Shown: positions 17,845 through 27,718, counted from the stretch's first letter. The stretch: 64,000 nucleotides of DNA from Rhizobium tibeticum (GCF_900110205.1 NZ_FOCV01000001.1:186001-250000); one strand, 5' to 3'. Notes: generated from the letters alone by a model not told the origin. Numbers and translations are program-made.

Positions 17845-17993
17845 CCTTAGGATCGCTTGCGGCCGAAATATGCTGCTATTTTTTTGATGGGCCGTTGAAA
17901 CAATTTCACTTGCAACATACGTGGGAGCGGTCCTAATCACCCTTCCAATTGCCCGGGTTTTCCCAGGCGCTCTCCCATTGCAGGTAGACTTGA

Positions 17994-19367
17994 ATGGCTC
18001 GCGATACCACCGACCAGACCCCGCTCTCTTCGGTTCAGGAGCTGACCGATTATCTCGCCGCGGGCAACAAGCCGAGGGAAAAATTCCGCATCGGCACCGA
18101 GCATGAGAAGTTTGCCTTCTTCCGGGCCGACAACAGCCCCGTGCCGTACTTCGGCGAGGCCAGCATTTCGGCGCTGCTGCAAGGCCTACAGAAGAAATCC
18201 GGCTGGGACCCGATCACGGACGGCGACAACATCATCGGCCTTGGCGAGCCGAAGGGAATGGGCGCGATATCGATCGAGCCCGGCGGCCAGTTCGAACTGT
18301 CCGGCGCACCGCTGGAAACGATCCACGAGACCTGTAAGGAATCGAACACGCACCTGGCAACGCTGCGCGAAATCGCCGAGCCCATGGGCATCCGCTTCCT
18401 CGGCATCGGCGGCAGCCCCAAATGGACGCTGGCCGAAACGCCCGCGATGCCGAAATCACGCTACGAGATCATGACCCGCTACATGCCGAAGGTCGGAGCC
18501 AAGGGTCTCGACATGATGTACCGTACCTGCACGATCCAGGTGAACCTCGACTTCTCCTCGGAAGCCGACATGCGCAAGAAGATGCGCGTCTCGATGAAGC
18601 TTCAATCTCTGGCAACCGCCCTCTTTGCCTCCTCGCCCTTTACCGAAGGAAAGCTCAACGGCCTGCTTTCATGGCGCGGCGATATCTGGCGCGATACCGA
18701 CAACAATCGCTCCGGTCTGCTGGACTTCACCTTCCGCGACGACTTCGGTTTTCACAGCTATGTCGAATGGGCCCTCGACGTGCCAATGTATTTCGTGGTG
18801 CGCGACGGGCATTATCACGACTGTACCCATGTTACCTTCCGGCAGTTCATGAACGGCGCACTGAAGGGCGAAATCGCCGCCTGGGAGCCGACGATGGGAG
18901 ACTGGACGAATCATCTCTCGACGCTCTTCCCGGATGTGCGGCTGAAGCGCTTCCTCGAGATGCGTGGCGCGGATGGCGGCCCCTGGCGGCGCATCTGCGG
19001 GTTGCCGGCCTTCTGGGTCGGGCTTCTCTATGACGACGCGGCGCTCGAAGATGCGGACATGCTGACCAAAGACTGGACGTTCGAGGAGGTGAACGCCTTG
19101 CGCGATGCCGTGCCGGCGCAGGGCTTGAGGGCAAAGTTCCGCGGGCATGAACTCTATGAGACAGCGCGTGAGGTCATCGCCGTTTCGAAGGCGGGTCTCA
19201 GGGCGCGCAACAAGCTCAACAGGGAGGGCCAGGACGAAACCATCTTCCTTGCCCCGCTCGACGAAGTCATGGCAAAGAAGGCGACTTTGGCCGAGGATCT
19301 GCTGGCGCTTTACCACGGCCGCTGGAACGGTTCCGTGGAGCCGGTCTTCGAAGAATATCAATACTAA
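17994..19367 (+). CDS. gshA: Glutamate-cysteine ligase, plant/alphaproteobacterial type
   Basis: 457 aa. It makes gamma-glutamylcysteine, the first step of glutathione synthesis. GTEHEKFAF near residue 36, IEPGGQFELSG near 95, and the TCTIQVNLDFSSE segment near 178 mark the class found in plants and rhizobia rather than the E. coli type. The C-terminal region ends EPVFEEYQY. The gene is preceded by a 149-bp gap and its own start lacks a strong Shine-Dalgarno (CAGGTAGACTTGA). Confidence 0.95.
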   Translation: MARDTTDQTPLSSVQELTDYLAAGNKPREKFRIGTEHEKFAFFRADNSPVPYFGEASISALLQGLQKKSGWDPITDGDNIIGLGEPKGMGAISIEPGGQFELSGAPLETIHETCKESNTHLATLREIAEPMGIRFLGIGGSPKWTLAETPAMPKSRYEIMTRYMPKVGAKGLDMMYRTCTIQVNLDFSSEADMRKKMRVSMKLQSLATALFASSPFTEGKLNGLLSWRGDIWRDTDNNRSGLLDFTFRDDFGFHSYVEWALDVPMYFVVRDGHYHDCTHVTFRQFMNGALKGEIAAWEPTMGDWTNHLSTLFPDVRLKRFLEMRGADGGPWRRICGLPAFWVGLLYDDAALEDADMLTKDWTFEEVNALRDAVPAQGLRAKFRGHELYETAREVIAVSKAGLRARNKLNREGQDETIFLAPLDEVMAKKATLAEDLLALYHGRWNGSVEPVFEEYQY

Positions 19368-19452
19368 GCGCTTCTGCAAAAAGCGGTTTGCGCATTCCTT
19401 TTTCCGGCTATAGTGACGCAATTGCGCGTTGCGAACCGGGAAGGGGATTTCC

Positions 19453-20316
19453 ATGCTGCCACTCTTCGACATGATGATGCAGGCCCAAAACGGCGCGGCG
19501 ATGGATGCTGTCTCCAAGCAGTTCAATCTTGCTCAGGAGCAGGCCGCCAAGGCGATGGCAGCGCTCATGCCGGCGTTTTCCGCCGGCCTGAAGCGCAGCA
19601 CCAGCAACCCTTACGACTTCATGGGGCTGATGCAGGCGGTCGCCTCCGGCAACTATGCCAAATATTTCGAGGACATGAGCAAAGCCTTCACGCCGCAGGG
19701 GATATCGGACGGCAACAACATCCTTGCACAGCTGTTCGGCTCCAAGGAGGTCTCGCGCGCGGTGGCCGCGCAGGCGGCCCAGATGACGGGTATCGGACAG
19801 GAAATCTACAAGCAGATGCTGCCGGTGATGGCCGATACGCTGATGGGCGGCCTGTTCAAGCAGTCGATGGGGCAGATGACGACCCCGGTCAACCCGTTCG
19901 TCGACACGGCGATGGGCGAAACCATCCAGAAATGGCTCGAAAGTACCGGCTTCGCACCGAAGCAGAAGCCCACTCCCGAGCCCAGCATCTTCGATAACCC
20001 CTTCACTCAGGCCATGCAGCTGATGTTCGGTATGCGGAAACCGGAGGCAGAGAGGGCGGTCACCAACCCGTTTTTCGACAATCCTTTCGCAAAAGCCTTT
20101 CAGGAAATGATGGGCTCGCTCGGAAAGCCGGTTGAGCCGAAACCCGTGGACGCTCCGAAGGAGCAGGCAAAGGCAGAGACTGAAACCTATATGGACATGC
20201 TGAACAGCATGTTCGACAGCGGGCTCGAGGTGCAGAAGAGCTACCAGAAAAGCATGGAAGCCATCTTTGAGACCTATATGCCGAAGACACCTCCTTCCAC
20301 TCCTCCAAAGGCATAA
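19453..20316 (+). CDS. DUF937-like/phasin-like repeat protein
   Basis: 287 aa, beginning MLPLFDMMMQAQNGAAMDAVSKQF; AAGGGG precedes the ATG at 19453, which I prefer to the in-frame TTG at 19429. The first 150 residues are helical and rich in Ala, Gln, Met and Phe, as in DUF937 (YidB-like) proteins. After a Pro/Lys linker, an internal repeat of about 20 residues occurs twice (FDNPFTQAMQLMFGMRKP and FDNPFAKAFQEMMGSLGKP). The tail (VQKSYQKSMEAIFETYMPK) is helical. It is cytosolic by composition. Function unknown; polymer- or membrane-surface binding is a guess. Confidence 0.75.
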   Translation: MLPLFDMMMQAQNGAAMDAVSKQFNLAQEQAAKAMAALMPAFSAGLKRSTSNPYDFMGLMQAVASGNYAKYFEDMSKAFTPQGISDGNNILAQLFGSKEVSRAVAAQAAQMTGIGQEIYKQMLPVMADTLMGGLFKQSMGQMTTPVNPFVDTAMGETIQKWLESTGFAPKQKPTPEPSIFDNPFTQAMQLMFGMRKPEAERAVTNPFFDNPFAKAFQEMMGSLGKPVEPKPVDAPKEQAKAETETYMDMLNSMFDSGLEVQKSYQKSMEAIFETYMPKTPPSTPPKA

Positions 20317-20352
20317 AAAAACCCGGAGACGGCTGGGAGGCCGGTCACCGGG
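20315..20352 (-). terminator. Intrinsic terminator of the DUF1127 gene
   Basis: On the minus strand, a hairpin with outer stem CCCGG/CCGGG (arms at 20348-20352 and 20322-20326) and inner GACGGC/GCCGGTC pairing is followed by six T residues (20315-20320). It lies 52 bp past the DUF1127 stop and right at the end of the DUF937-like gene, so it may serve transcripts from both sides. Confidence 0.7.
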
Positions 20353-20403
20353 CAAGAGGCAGGGCTATTGGCTATCACCCTGCGGGGAAAAACTGAGCCG
20401 GCC

Positions 20404-20703
20404 TTAATCCTTTCGGGACCGGAAGAGCGACTTTGGTCCGCGATTGTGCGCGGAACGCGTCAGATGTTCCGACGGATCCTCAAAGAAGGTGGACGCCAGG
20501 AACGCCGAGGTGAGATCGGCCCTGCTAAGGCCGATATCCTTCAATTGATTGTCATCGAGCTCGTGCAGCCGGTTGATCTCCATACGGTTGCGAAACACGC
20601 GCAGTACGGATGACAACGTTGCAAAGCCATTTGCGAGACGCTGGGAAAACGTCAGCGTAGTCTGGCTGCAGTCGAGTTCGATTATCCGGTCTGTCGTGCG
20701 CAT
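20404..20703 (-). CDS. DUF1127 domain protein
   Basis: 99 aa from the ATG at 20703 (MRTTDRIIELD), preceded by AAAGGATC. The DUF1127 motif (RNRMEINRLHELDDNQLKDIGLSRADL) sits near residues 45-70, followed by a Phe/Ser/Arg tail that makes this longer than the usual 45-70 aa members. Small Arg-rich DUF1127 proteins in Rhizobiaceae have been linked to RNA turnover and phosphate or growth control. It is divergent from a LysR gene and ends at an intrinsic terminator. Confidence 0.85.
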   Translation of the reverse strand: MRTTDRIIELDCSQTTLTFSQRLANGFATLSSVLRVFRNRMEINRLHELDDNQLKDIGLSRADLTSAFLASTFFEDPSEHLTRSAHNRGPKSLFRSRKD

Positions 20704-20839
20704 GGTTGATCCTTTCATTGGCGCGCAACAACCCACCCCTCCCGCGAGGTCGAGCGGGAAGGCATCGGGTTGAAATCGGAGCGGACAGGCGGGGTGTCTG
20801 TCCTTCACTTTGTTTGATTTGCACCCCGAAGATGCCAAA

Positions 20840-20899
20840 CACCTATTGATCAGTCCAACGAATGTTTCTAATGATTATCATCAGAGATTGTTATAGGTG
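20840..20899. promoter_or_regulatory. Inverted repeat upstream of LysR gene
   Basis: CACCTAT at 20840-20846 and ATAGGTG at 20893-20899 are inverted repeats 46 bp apart, ending 5 bp before the LysR start and facing the DUF1127 gene. This could be the autoregulatory site of the LysR protein. The arms are far apart, so the support is modest. Confidence 0.3.
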
Positions 20900-20904
20900 A
20901 ACTC

Positions 20905-21861
20905 ATGTCCGCACCTCTTGATATTGATCAGTTGCAGACCTTTATCGCGATTGTCGATTCCGGCAGCTTCACCAAGGCTGCCGACAGGGTCTACAAGACG
21001 CAGTCGGCCGTTTCCATGCAGATGCGGCGGCTGGAAGAACGCATCGGCAAGCAGCTTTTCATCAAAGACGGTCGCGGCAACCGCCTGACCGCCGAGGGCG
21101 AAAAGCTCTTGAACTATGCGCGGCGCATGATTCGTCTGAACAACGAGGCGATTGCAGCCTTTGACGACAACCGTCTCGAGGGCACGTTGCGCATCGGCAC
21201 GCCCGATGACTACGCCGACCGCTACATGCCGGAGATCATCGGCCGCTTCGCCAAGACGCATCCGAATGTCGAGCTTTACATCGTCTGCGAGCCCTCGGTG
21301 GACCTTGCCGAGCGCATTCATCGCGGCGAGCTCGATATCGCGCTGGTGACGCATAACCCGCGCGAGCGCATGTCGGACGTCGTGCGGACCGAACCGCTCT
21401 GCTGGGTTGGTTCGGCCAACCATCCGATCCGTGACGATGCGCCGGTGCCACTTGCCGTCGGTCGCCGCGACTGCCAGTGGCGCCAGCTCGCCTGCTCGGC
21501 GCTCGATGCGGTCGGACGTGAGCACCAGATCCTGTTCACCAGTTGGTCATGCACCGTGGTTGCGGCCGCAGTCCTCGCCGGCATGGCCGTTTCCGTTATG
21601 CCGGAATCGGCGCTGCGCACGGGGATGAAGGTACTGAGCCAGGCGGATGGTTTCCCCGCCCTGCCCCCGGTTCAGATCGGCATCATGAAACGGCCCGGTG
21701 TCTCGATCTCGCTGATGAACGCCATTACCGCGCATATCACCGCCTGCCTCGACAACATCACGCCCGCCGTCGTCGACGACAATCTCGAGCCTGATGTGAA
21801 AAACGCCTATGGGCGGGTGCAACCCCGCCTCAAGATCGCCAACGCCGTGCCCAGCTGGTAG
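20905..21861 (+). CDS. LysR-family transcriptional regulator
   Basis: 318 aa. HTH at residues 5-60 (LDIDQLQTFIAIVDSGSFTKAADRV, KTQSAVSMQMRRLEERIGK). The effector domain (RIGTPDDYADRYMPEIIGRFAKTHP) is typical of LysR proteins found next to gshA/katA-type genes in rhizobia. It has six cysteines (about residues 128, 166, 190, 197, 216 and 281), which is unusual for the family and could fit redox sensing. I considered the name lsrB and rejected it because the N terminus and cysteine spacing do not match what I recall. Confidence 0.87.
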   Translation: MSAPLDIDQLQTFIAIVDSGSFTKAADRVYKTQSAVSMQMRRLEERIGKQLFIKDGRGNRLTAEGEKLLNYARRMIRLNNEAIAAFDDNRLEGTLRIGTPDDYADRYMPEIIGRFAKTHPNVELYIVCEPSVDLAERIHRGELDIALVTHNPRERMSDVVRTEPLCWVGSANHPIRDDAPVPLAVGRRDCQWRQLACSALDAVGREHQILFTSWSCTVVAAAVLAGMAVSVMPESALRTGMKVLSQADGFPALPPVQIGIMKRPGVSISLMNAITAHITACLDNITPAVVDDNLEPDVKNAYGRVQPRLKIANAVPSW

Positions 21862-21865
21862 GCGC

Positions 21866-22498
21866 TCAGGCAGCAACAGGCGAGAGGAAGGCCGTGCGGA
21901 TCACGCGCTTCCACTCATCCAGAATGCGCCTGGCAAGGGAATCCTCGCTGACGACCGCAAGGCGGATCGAGGCCCCCAGCAGGTGACTGAACAGGTAGGT
22001 GCGGGCCTGCATGTCAGCTGTGGACAGTTCCGGTGCGACGCGGCGGACGGCGTCCTGGAAAATGTCCGCAATCCGCTTGCTGTGCTCGATGTTAAGCCGC
22101 AGCAGGTCGTGGTCGGTCTCGGTGCCCATCCAGATGCCGAGATAGGCGGCGTCTCTGCGATAGTCGTCGTAGTGCCAGTCAATCGTTGCGGCGAGCACAT
22201 CGAGCGCATGATCGACGGAGTGCACGGACGCAAAGGCATCGGCTATCCGCGTCTGGATCGTCAACGCATGGCGGTCGAAGAGAGCTTTGACGATCGCGGC
22301 CTTCTCGGGAAAATACTGATAGACGGAGCCGATCGGCACCTTGGCGGCGACGGCCAGTTCCGTCATCCGCATGGCGCTCACACCCTTCTCGGCAATGATT
22401 GCCGCCGCGGCCGCCAAGATGAGGTCGAGTCTCTGAATACTGCGTTCCTGCTTCGGCTTCCGGCGGAGGCCAATACGATCCAAACTTCCGACCTTCAT
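21866..22498 (-). CDS. TetR-family transcriptional regulator
   Basis: 210 aa. The DNA-binding helix-turn-helix lies at about residues 20-65 (ILAAAAAIIAEKGVSAMRMTELAVAAKVPIGSVYQYFPEKAAIV), with the YxYFxxK end of the TetR motif. The C-terminal ligand-binding region is all-helical (YRRDAAYLGIWMGTETDHDLLRL). GGGAA precedes the ATG. It lies 4 bp from the end of the convergent LysR gene, and no obvious target gene adjoins it. Confidence 0.88.
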   Translation of the reverse strand: MKVGSLDRIGLRRKPKQERSIQRLDLILAAAAAIIAEKGVSAMRMTELAVAAKVPIGSVYQYFPEKAAIVKALFDRHALTIQTRIADAFASVHSVDHALDVLAATIDWHYDDYRRDAAYLGIWMGTETDHDLLRLNIEHSKRIADIFQDAVRRVAPELSTADMQARTYLFSHLLGASIRLAVVSEDSLARRILDEWKRVIRTAFLSPVAA

Positions 22499-22619
22499 GT
22501 CGTTCCCATTTGTTCTATTTGAAGCGACGGAGGTGGTTCATGCCGGCGCCATCCGGCCGATATGACATGCAGGTCTTCACGACTCGTAAACGAGATAGAT
22601 CGGATTGTCTGAATCGGGA

Positions 22620-22655
22620 AAAGTATAAAAAAATCGGGGTGATACGCCCCGATTT
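22620..22655 (-). terminator. Intrinsic terminator of the small frame upstream of oxyR
   Basis: AAATCGGGG at 22631-22639 pairs perfectly with CCCCGATTT at 22647-22655 around the loop TGATACG. On the minus strand it ends in a T-rich run (22620-22634). It lies 22 bp past the stop of the small frame at 22677, which argues that a transcript from that direction is made. Confidence 0.75.
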
Positions 22656-22676
22656 GATCATCTTCAGGCCGCGAAT

Positions 22677-22802
22677 TTACCCGGCTGCCTCCGCCTCAGT
22701 GCTGATCGTATCGATCTTATAACCGTCCTCGACGAAGGCGCGGTTCGCATCCGCGTGGGCGCGCTTGAAGTCGGCTATTGATGATTGTCCGCCCAGCGCC
22801 AC
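22677..22802 (-). CDS. Small open frame with coding-like composition, divergent from oxyR
   Basis: The minus strand reads, in one frame, a stretch ending SIADFKRAHADANRAF and then VEDGYKIDTISTEAEAAG with a TAA stop. Its codon choice is typical of this genome. The frame is open for about 54 codons up to a TGA, with no ATG. A GTG at 22802 would give 41 aa, without a clear ribosome site. The terminator right after it supports transcription. It is either a small protein or the 3' remnant of a gene once divergent from oxyR. No family recognised. Confidence 0.4.
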   Translation of the reverse strand: MALGGQSSIADFKRAHADANRAFVEDGYKIDTISTEAEAAG

Positions 22803-22875
22803 CGGAATAGTTGGCCATTGACCTTCGATAATCTCCAGTCGTATTCATTGAGACATTCGATTGGAAGAAATTATC

Positions 22876-23781
22876 ATGCTGACACTTCGACAGATGCGCT
22901 ATTTCGATGCGCTGGCAACGACGCGCCATTTCGGCCGGGCCGCCGAAATGGTCCACATCAGCCAGCCCGCGCTGTCGACCCAGATCATGGAGATGGAAGA
23001 ATATCTCGGCGCCAAGCTCGTCGAGCGCACGCGGCAGAACACCTTTCTGACGCCAAAGGGCGAAGAGGTGCTGCACTACGTCCGCGCCATCCTGCATCAA
23101 GTCGACCTGCTCGAGCAGACGGCACGAAAAGGCGGCGGAACACTCGAAGGTCTGATCCGCATCGGAATTATTCCCACCGTCGCACCTTACCTCGTCCCCC
23201 AGTTCGTTCCACATCTGCGCAGGACATACCCCGGCGTCGAGGTGGAACTGCGCGAGGCGGTGACCGATCGCCTGATGGCAGATCTTCTGACAGGGAAACT
23301 GGATGCCGTGATCGCGGCGTTGCCGCTCGACATTGAAGGCATCCAGACGCGGCCGCTCTTCGCCGACCGCTTCTTCATGGCAGTGGCCGACAACGGAGAG
23401 GCAGTGCTGATGTCGCCGCTGACCGAGCATGAGGTGAACGTCGACCGGCTCCTGTTACTCGAGGAGGGACATTGCCTACGCGATCAGGCGCTCGCCGTCT
23501 GCAGCGCCGGCAAGCGCAGCCTTGTGAATTTCGGCGCGACGTCGATGGCAACGCTCCTGCAGATGGTGTCGCACGACATGGGCATGACGCTCATTCCTGA
23601 AATGGCCATTCCCACGGAAACCAGCCGCAATTCCATTCGCATACTGCCGTTCACCGATCCGCAGCCGTCGCGCGAAATCGGCCTCGCCTGGCGGCGCAGC
23701 AATCATCGCGGCAAGGAGATGGAGGCGCTGGCAGAGGCGATCATCGCCGTCGCCCCTGCCCCGCACGAACTGGTGGCCTGA
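22876..23781 (+). CDS. oxyR: Hydrogen peroxide-inducible regulator OxyR
   Basis: 301 aa LysR-family peroxide sensor. The HTH starts MLTLRQMRYFDALATTRHFGRAAEMVHISQPAL. The redox pair is visible as GHCLRDQALAVC near residue 200, which matches the OxyR CxxxxxxxxC spacing; oxidation forms a disulfide and activates catalase and peroxidase genes. I chose the ATG at 22876 with GGAAGAAA upstream rather than the TTG at 22861. It stops 1 bp before the convergent dienelactone hydrolase gene. In other rhizobia, oxyR lies next to a catalase gene, but none is present here. Confidence 0.93.
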   Translation: MLTLRQMRYFDALATTRHFGRAAEMVHISQPALSTQIMEMEEYLGAKLVERTRQNTFLTPKGEEVLHYVRAILHQVDLLEQTARKGGGTLEGLIRIGIIPTVAPYLVPQFVPHLRRTYPGVEVELREAVTDRLMADLLTGKLDAVIAALPLDIEGIQTRPLFADRFFMAVADNGEAVLMSPLTEHEVNVDRLLLLEEGHCLRDQALAVCSAGKRSLVNFGATSMATLLQMVSHDMGMTLIPEMAIPTETSRNSIRILPFTDPQPSREIGLAWRRSNHRGKEMEALAEAIIAVAPAPHELVA

Positions 23782-24657
23782 TCAGGCGAGATTCTTCTTC
23801 AGGAATTCGACCGTCCTGCTCCAGGCCAGATCGGCGGCCTTCTTGTCGTAGCGGGCCGACGATGTATCGTTGTTGAAGGCATGATTGACGCCGTCATAAA
23901 CGAAGATCTGGAAGTCCTTGCCGTTCTCCTGCAGCGCCTTCTTGTAGGCGTCGATGCCGGCATTGATGCGGTCGTCGAGACCGGCATAGTGCAGCATCAG
24001 TGCTGCCTTGATATTCGGCACGTCGGCCGCCTGCGGCTGCGCCCCATAGTAGGCGACGCCGGCCTTCAGCTCCGGCGATTTGGTGGCGAAGTCGTTTACC
24101 AGCCCACCACCCCAGCAAAATCCGATTACGCCGACCTTGCCATTGGAATTGTCGAGCTTGGTCAGATAGGCGAGCGTCGCCTCGGCGTTCGCCACGGTGG
24201 CGGCCCGATCGAGCGTGCTGAACATCTCACGCGCCTTGTCCTCATTCTGCGGTGTGCCGCCCTGGGGCGAAAGGAAATCCGGCGCCAGCGCGATGAAGCC
24301 CTCCAGTGCCATGCGGCGCGCGACATCACGGATATGCGGGTTGAGGCCGCGGTTTTCGTGGATGACGATCACCGCGCCAAGTTTGCCCGAAGCACCCTTC
24401 GGTTCGACCAGATAGCCTTTCATCTCACCGGCACCGCCCGGATAGGTTACGTCCTTCCCAACCAGTCGCTGGTCGTCGGCGGCGACCATTTCCGCACTTG
24501 CCTTGTTGGCGGCGAGCATCGGCGCGATGGCGACGGCGGCACCGGCGGAACCGGCCAACTTCGTCAGCTTGTCCATGAAGCCGCGGCGGTCGAGTGTCAG
24601 ATGCGTGTATTCGTCGTAGGCGTTGATCATCGCCTGCGTGATTTCCGGCCTGCCCAT
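23782..24657 (-). CDS. Dienelactone hydrolase family protein with Tat signal
   Basis: 291 aa alpha/beta-hydrolase. The nucleophile elbow is GFCWGGG (Cys in place of Ser, as in dienelactone hydrolases), the acid is near LDDRINA, and the histidine is VNHAFNN. VIHENRGLNPHIRD holds the oxyanion Glu-Asn. Residues 20-60 include a DRRGFMDKLTKLAGSAGAA segment with the twin arginines, hydrophobic core and ASA cleavage of a Tat signal, so it is probably exported folded. Substrate unknown. Its gene end touches the oxyR stop. Confidence 0.88.
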   Translation of the reverse strand: MGRPEITQAMINAYDEYTHLTLDRRGFMDKLTKLAGSAGAAVAIAPMLAANKASAEMVAADDQRLVGKDVTYPGGAGEMKGYLVEPKGASGKLGAVIVIHENRGLNPHIRDVARRMALEGFIALAPDFLSPQGGTPQNEDKAREMFSTLDRAATVANAEATLAYLTKLDNSNGKVGVIGFCWGGGLVNDFATKSPELKAGVAYYGAQPQAADVPNIKAALMLHYAGLDDRINAGIDAYKKALQENGKDFQIFVYDGVNHAFNNDTSSARYDKKAADLAWSRTVEFLKKNLA

Positions 24658-24755
24658 TTGAGTCCTCCTGTTCCCTACCTGTCGGCTTTCACCTGCGAGG
24701 GAAGATAGGTCAGTGGCCGGTAACGCAGGAACAAAACTGCGTTACTTCAAGTCGC

Positions 24756-25178
24756 TCAGCCGTTCGGGAAGACCATCCAGACGGCAAGCCACAGCCACAT
24801 TGCACCGAGCACCACATAGCCGGCTGCAAAGAGCGGGCTGCGGTAGCGGAGGTTGTTGCTGGTGACATGCACGAAGGCATGCAGATAGCGCAGCGCCACG
24901 AAGACCCAGGCAAGCACGACAGCAACGAGGTTGTCGGCTTGCGTGATGTAGAGGAGGACGCAGCAGGCGTAAAAAAGCACCGGCAACTCGAACTGATTGG
25001 CGAGGCAATTCTTGACGAAGAGGCCTTCTGGCGGTTCATCGCGGTTTTCGCGGTAGTTCGATCGGCGAACCTTTCCCGCCTGAACCAGTTTCCGGCGGCG
25101 AAAGCCGAGAAGCATGTAGAGGAAATAGACTAGGGCTACGTGGGCAATGATGGGCCAGAACATTTCGTAGCCGGTCAT
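24756..25178 (-). CDS. MAPEG-family membrane protein
   Basis: 140 aa with four hydrophobic segments, starting MTGYEMFWPIIAHVALVYFLYMLLGFRRRK. FVKNCLANQFELPVLFYACCVLLY and VALRYLHAFVHVTSNNLRYRS fit the MAPEG superfamily (microsomal GST/leukotriene-synthase type) fold. The ATG at 25178 follows AGGAAGAG; 47 further open codons upstream lack similarity to the family. Its bacterial role is not known and could involve glutathione-linked detoxification. It is followed upstream by SDR remnants. Confidence 0.85.
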   Translation of the reverse strand: MTGYEMFWPIIAHVALVYFLYMLLGFRRRKLVQAGKVRRSNYRENRDEPPEGLFVKNCLANQFELPVLFYACCVLLYITQADNLVAVVLAWVFVALRYLHAFVHVTSNNLRYRSPLFAAGYVVLGAMWLWLAVWMVFPNG

Positions 25179-25278
25179 GCTGTCTCTTCCTGCCGCTTTC
25201 CGTTTGGTTTCCGTGCTGTAGAGGAAAAGCGTCGGCGCCGCAAATGCCCGCGGCAACTCAGCGGTGGGCAAGGCTGCA

Positions 25279-25512
25279 TCAGATCTGGGCGATGCCACCA
25301 TTGGCGAAGATCTCGGCACCCATGACGAAGCTTGATTCGTCCGACGCCAGTCTAGATAAAATGCGGCGCGATCTCTTCGGCGCGACCGACGCGACCCATC
25401 GCGACCTGCGAACTGAGGTAGTCAAGGAGGCCCTGCTGCTGTTCCTTTTCCTTGCCGGCGAGTTCGACCAGGCCCATTGTTTCCGTCGGGCCGGGCATGG
25501 CCATGGCAGCGG
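25279..25512 (-). pseudogene. Remnant of a short-chain dehydrogenase/reductase gene
   Basis: Only the C-terminal third remains, in two frames. One frame gives PGPTETMGLVELAGKEKE then VAMGRVGRAEEIAPHFI and a stop. The next frame continues with SRLASDESSFVMGAEIFANGG. Together they match the end of SDR enzymes. The frame breaks near 25355 at CATTTTATCTAGACTGGCG, so at least one base changed. The N-terminal two thirds (Rossmann fold and YxxxK site) are missing, cut off at the stop of the membrane-protein gene at 25518. Confidence 0.75.
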
Positions 25513-25517
25513 TGAGA

Positions 25518-26078
25518 CTATGTCTCGCCCTCTTCGCGATGCATCGCGCGAACGATGGCGAAGCGGGCAATGACGATCAGGCAGATGGCGAGGCTCGCGA
25601 ACTTCACTCGCGTCATCCACGGCAACAGGCGTGCGGCATGATCCGTCCAGGCGCTGTCTCCAAAAGCAATCAGGCTGGAGATGTTTTCGCCGTAGTCGGC
25701 AAGGCCATAGATGAAAGGAAGCGCATAGACGAGCGCGATCAGGGAAGGACGGATCGGGCGATTGAAGTGGGAGCCGTTAGGTCTCAACCTCATCAACACC
25801 AGCAGCAGGAGTGCGGTCAGAAGCGCCGGGAAGATCATCTCCGGACCGGCATACATCGCCTGCAGCAAATTGCTGGCGATCTCGTTGTGGTCGAGGAGCT
25901 GCCGCATCCGGCCGACGGTCAATTCGTCATAACCGGCGAAATAGACGTCGAGAACGGCCTGCCCGGTCTCATGTTTAAAGGGGACGACAAAGCCGAATGT
26001 CGTCCACGCAAGCACACCGAGGCAGATGGCTGCGAGCAGCGCGATAATCCAGAGCGGAATACGGCTGCCCGGGTTCAT
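25518..26078 (-). CDS. Predicted four-helix membrane protein
   Basis: 186 aa with about four transmembrane segments (IIALLAAICLGVLAW; FPALLTALLLLVLM; LIALVYALPFIYGLA; LAICLIVIARFAIV). A conserved-looking polar loop KHETGQAVLDVYFAGYDELTVGRMRQLLD follows the first. It starts 2 bp after the guaB stop in the same direction, so it is probably part of the guaB transcript. I recognise no family, and nothing ties it to purine metabolism apart from position. Confidence 0.75.
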   Translation of the reverse strand: MNPGSRIPLWIIALLAAICLGVLAWTTFGFVVPFKHETGQAVLDVYFAGYDELTVGRMRQLLDHNEIASNLLQAMYAGPEMIFPALLTALLLLVLMRLRPNGSHFNRPIRPSLIALVYALPFIYGLADYGENISSLIAFGDSAWTDHAARLLPWMTRVKFASLAICLIVIARFAIVRAMHREEGET

Positions 26079-26080
26079 TT

Positions 26081-27577
<1,497 letters not shown>

Positions 27578-27693
27578 TCAATTAAGAAAAATGCAACGCC
27601 TCCCGGAACGAATCGTCCGCACCGGCGGTGTGCAAGGGTTGCTTTGGAAGTTGGCGAGGGCTGGTAACACGTCTATGGCAGGAAGGGAATAGC

Positions 27694-27718
27694 AAAAAGC
27701 CCGACCTGTCCGCCGGGC
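27694..27718 (-). terminator. Intrinsic terminator of the MBL-fold hydrolase gene
   Basis: Arms GCCCG (27714-27718, read on the minus strand) and CGGGC (27699-27703) are followed by five T residues at 27694-27698. It lies 26 bp past the stop at 27744 and ahead of guaB. Confidence 0.7.

Larger units (their letters stand above)
22499..22875. other. Intergenic region between TetR and oxyR genes
   Basis: This 377-bp stretch holds an intrinsic terminator (22620-22655), the small minus-strand frame 22677-22802 described separately, and the oxyR upstream region from about 22803. The part 22499-22620 shows no coding signal or recognisable motif on either strand. Confidence 0.5.

Noticed and set aside
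20905..21861. Naming the LysR gene lsrB
   Set aside because: The N terminus (LDIDQLQTFIAIVDSG) and cysteine positions differ from what I recall of LsrB, and location alone is not enough.
22677..22802. Calling the small frame beside oxyR a catalase C-terminal fragment
   Set aside because: The position suggested it, but the residues do not match a catalase or catalase-peroxidase end that I can recall.
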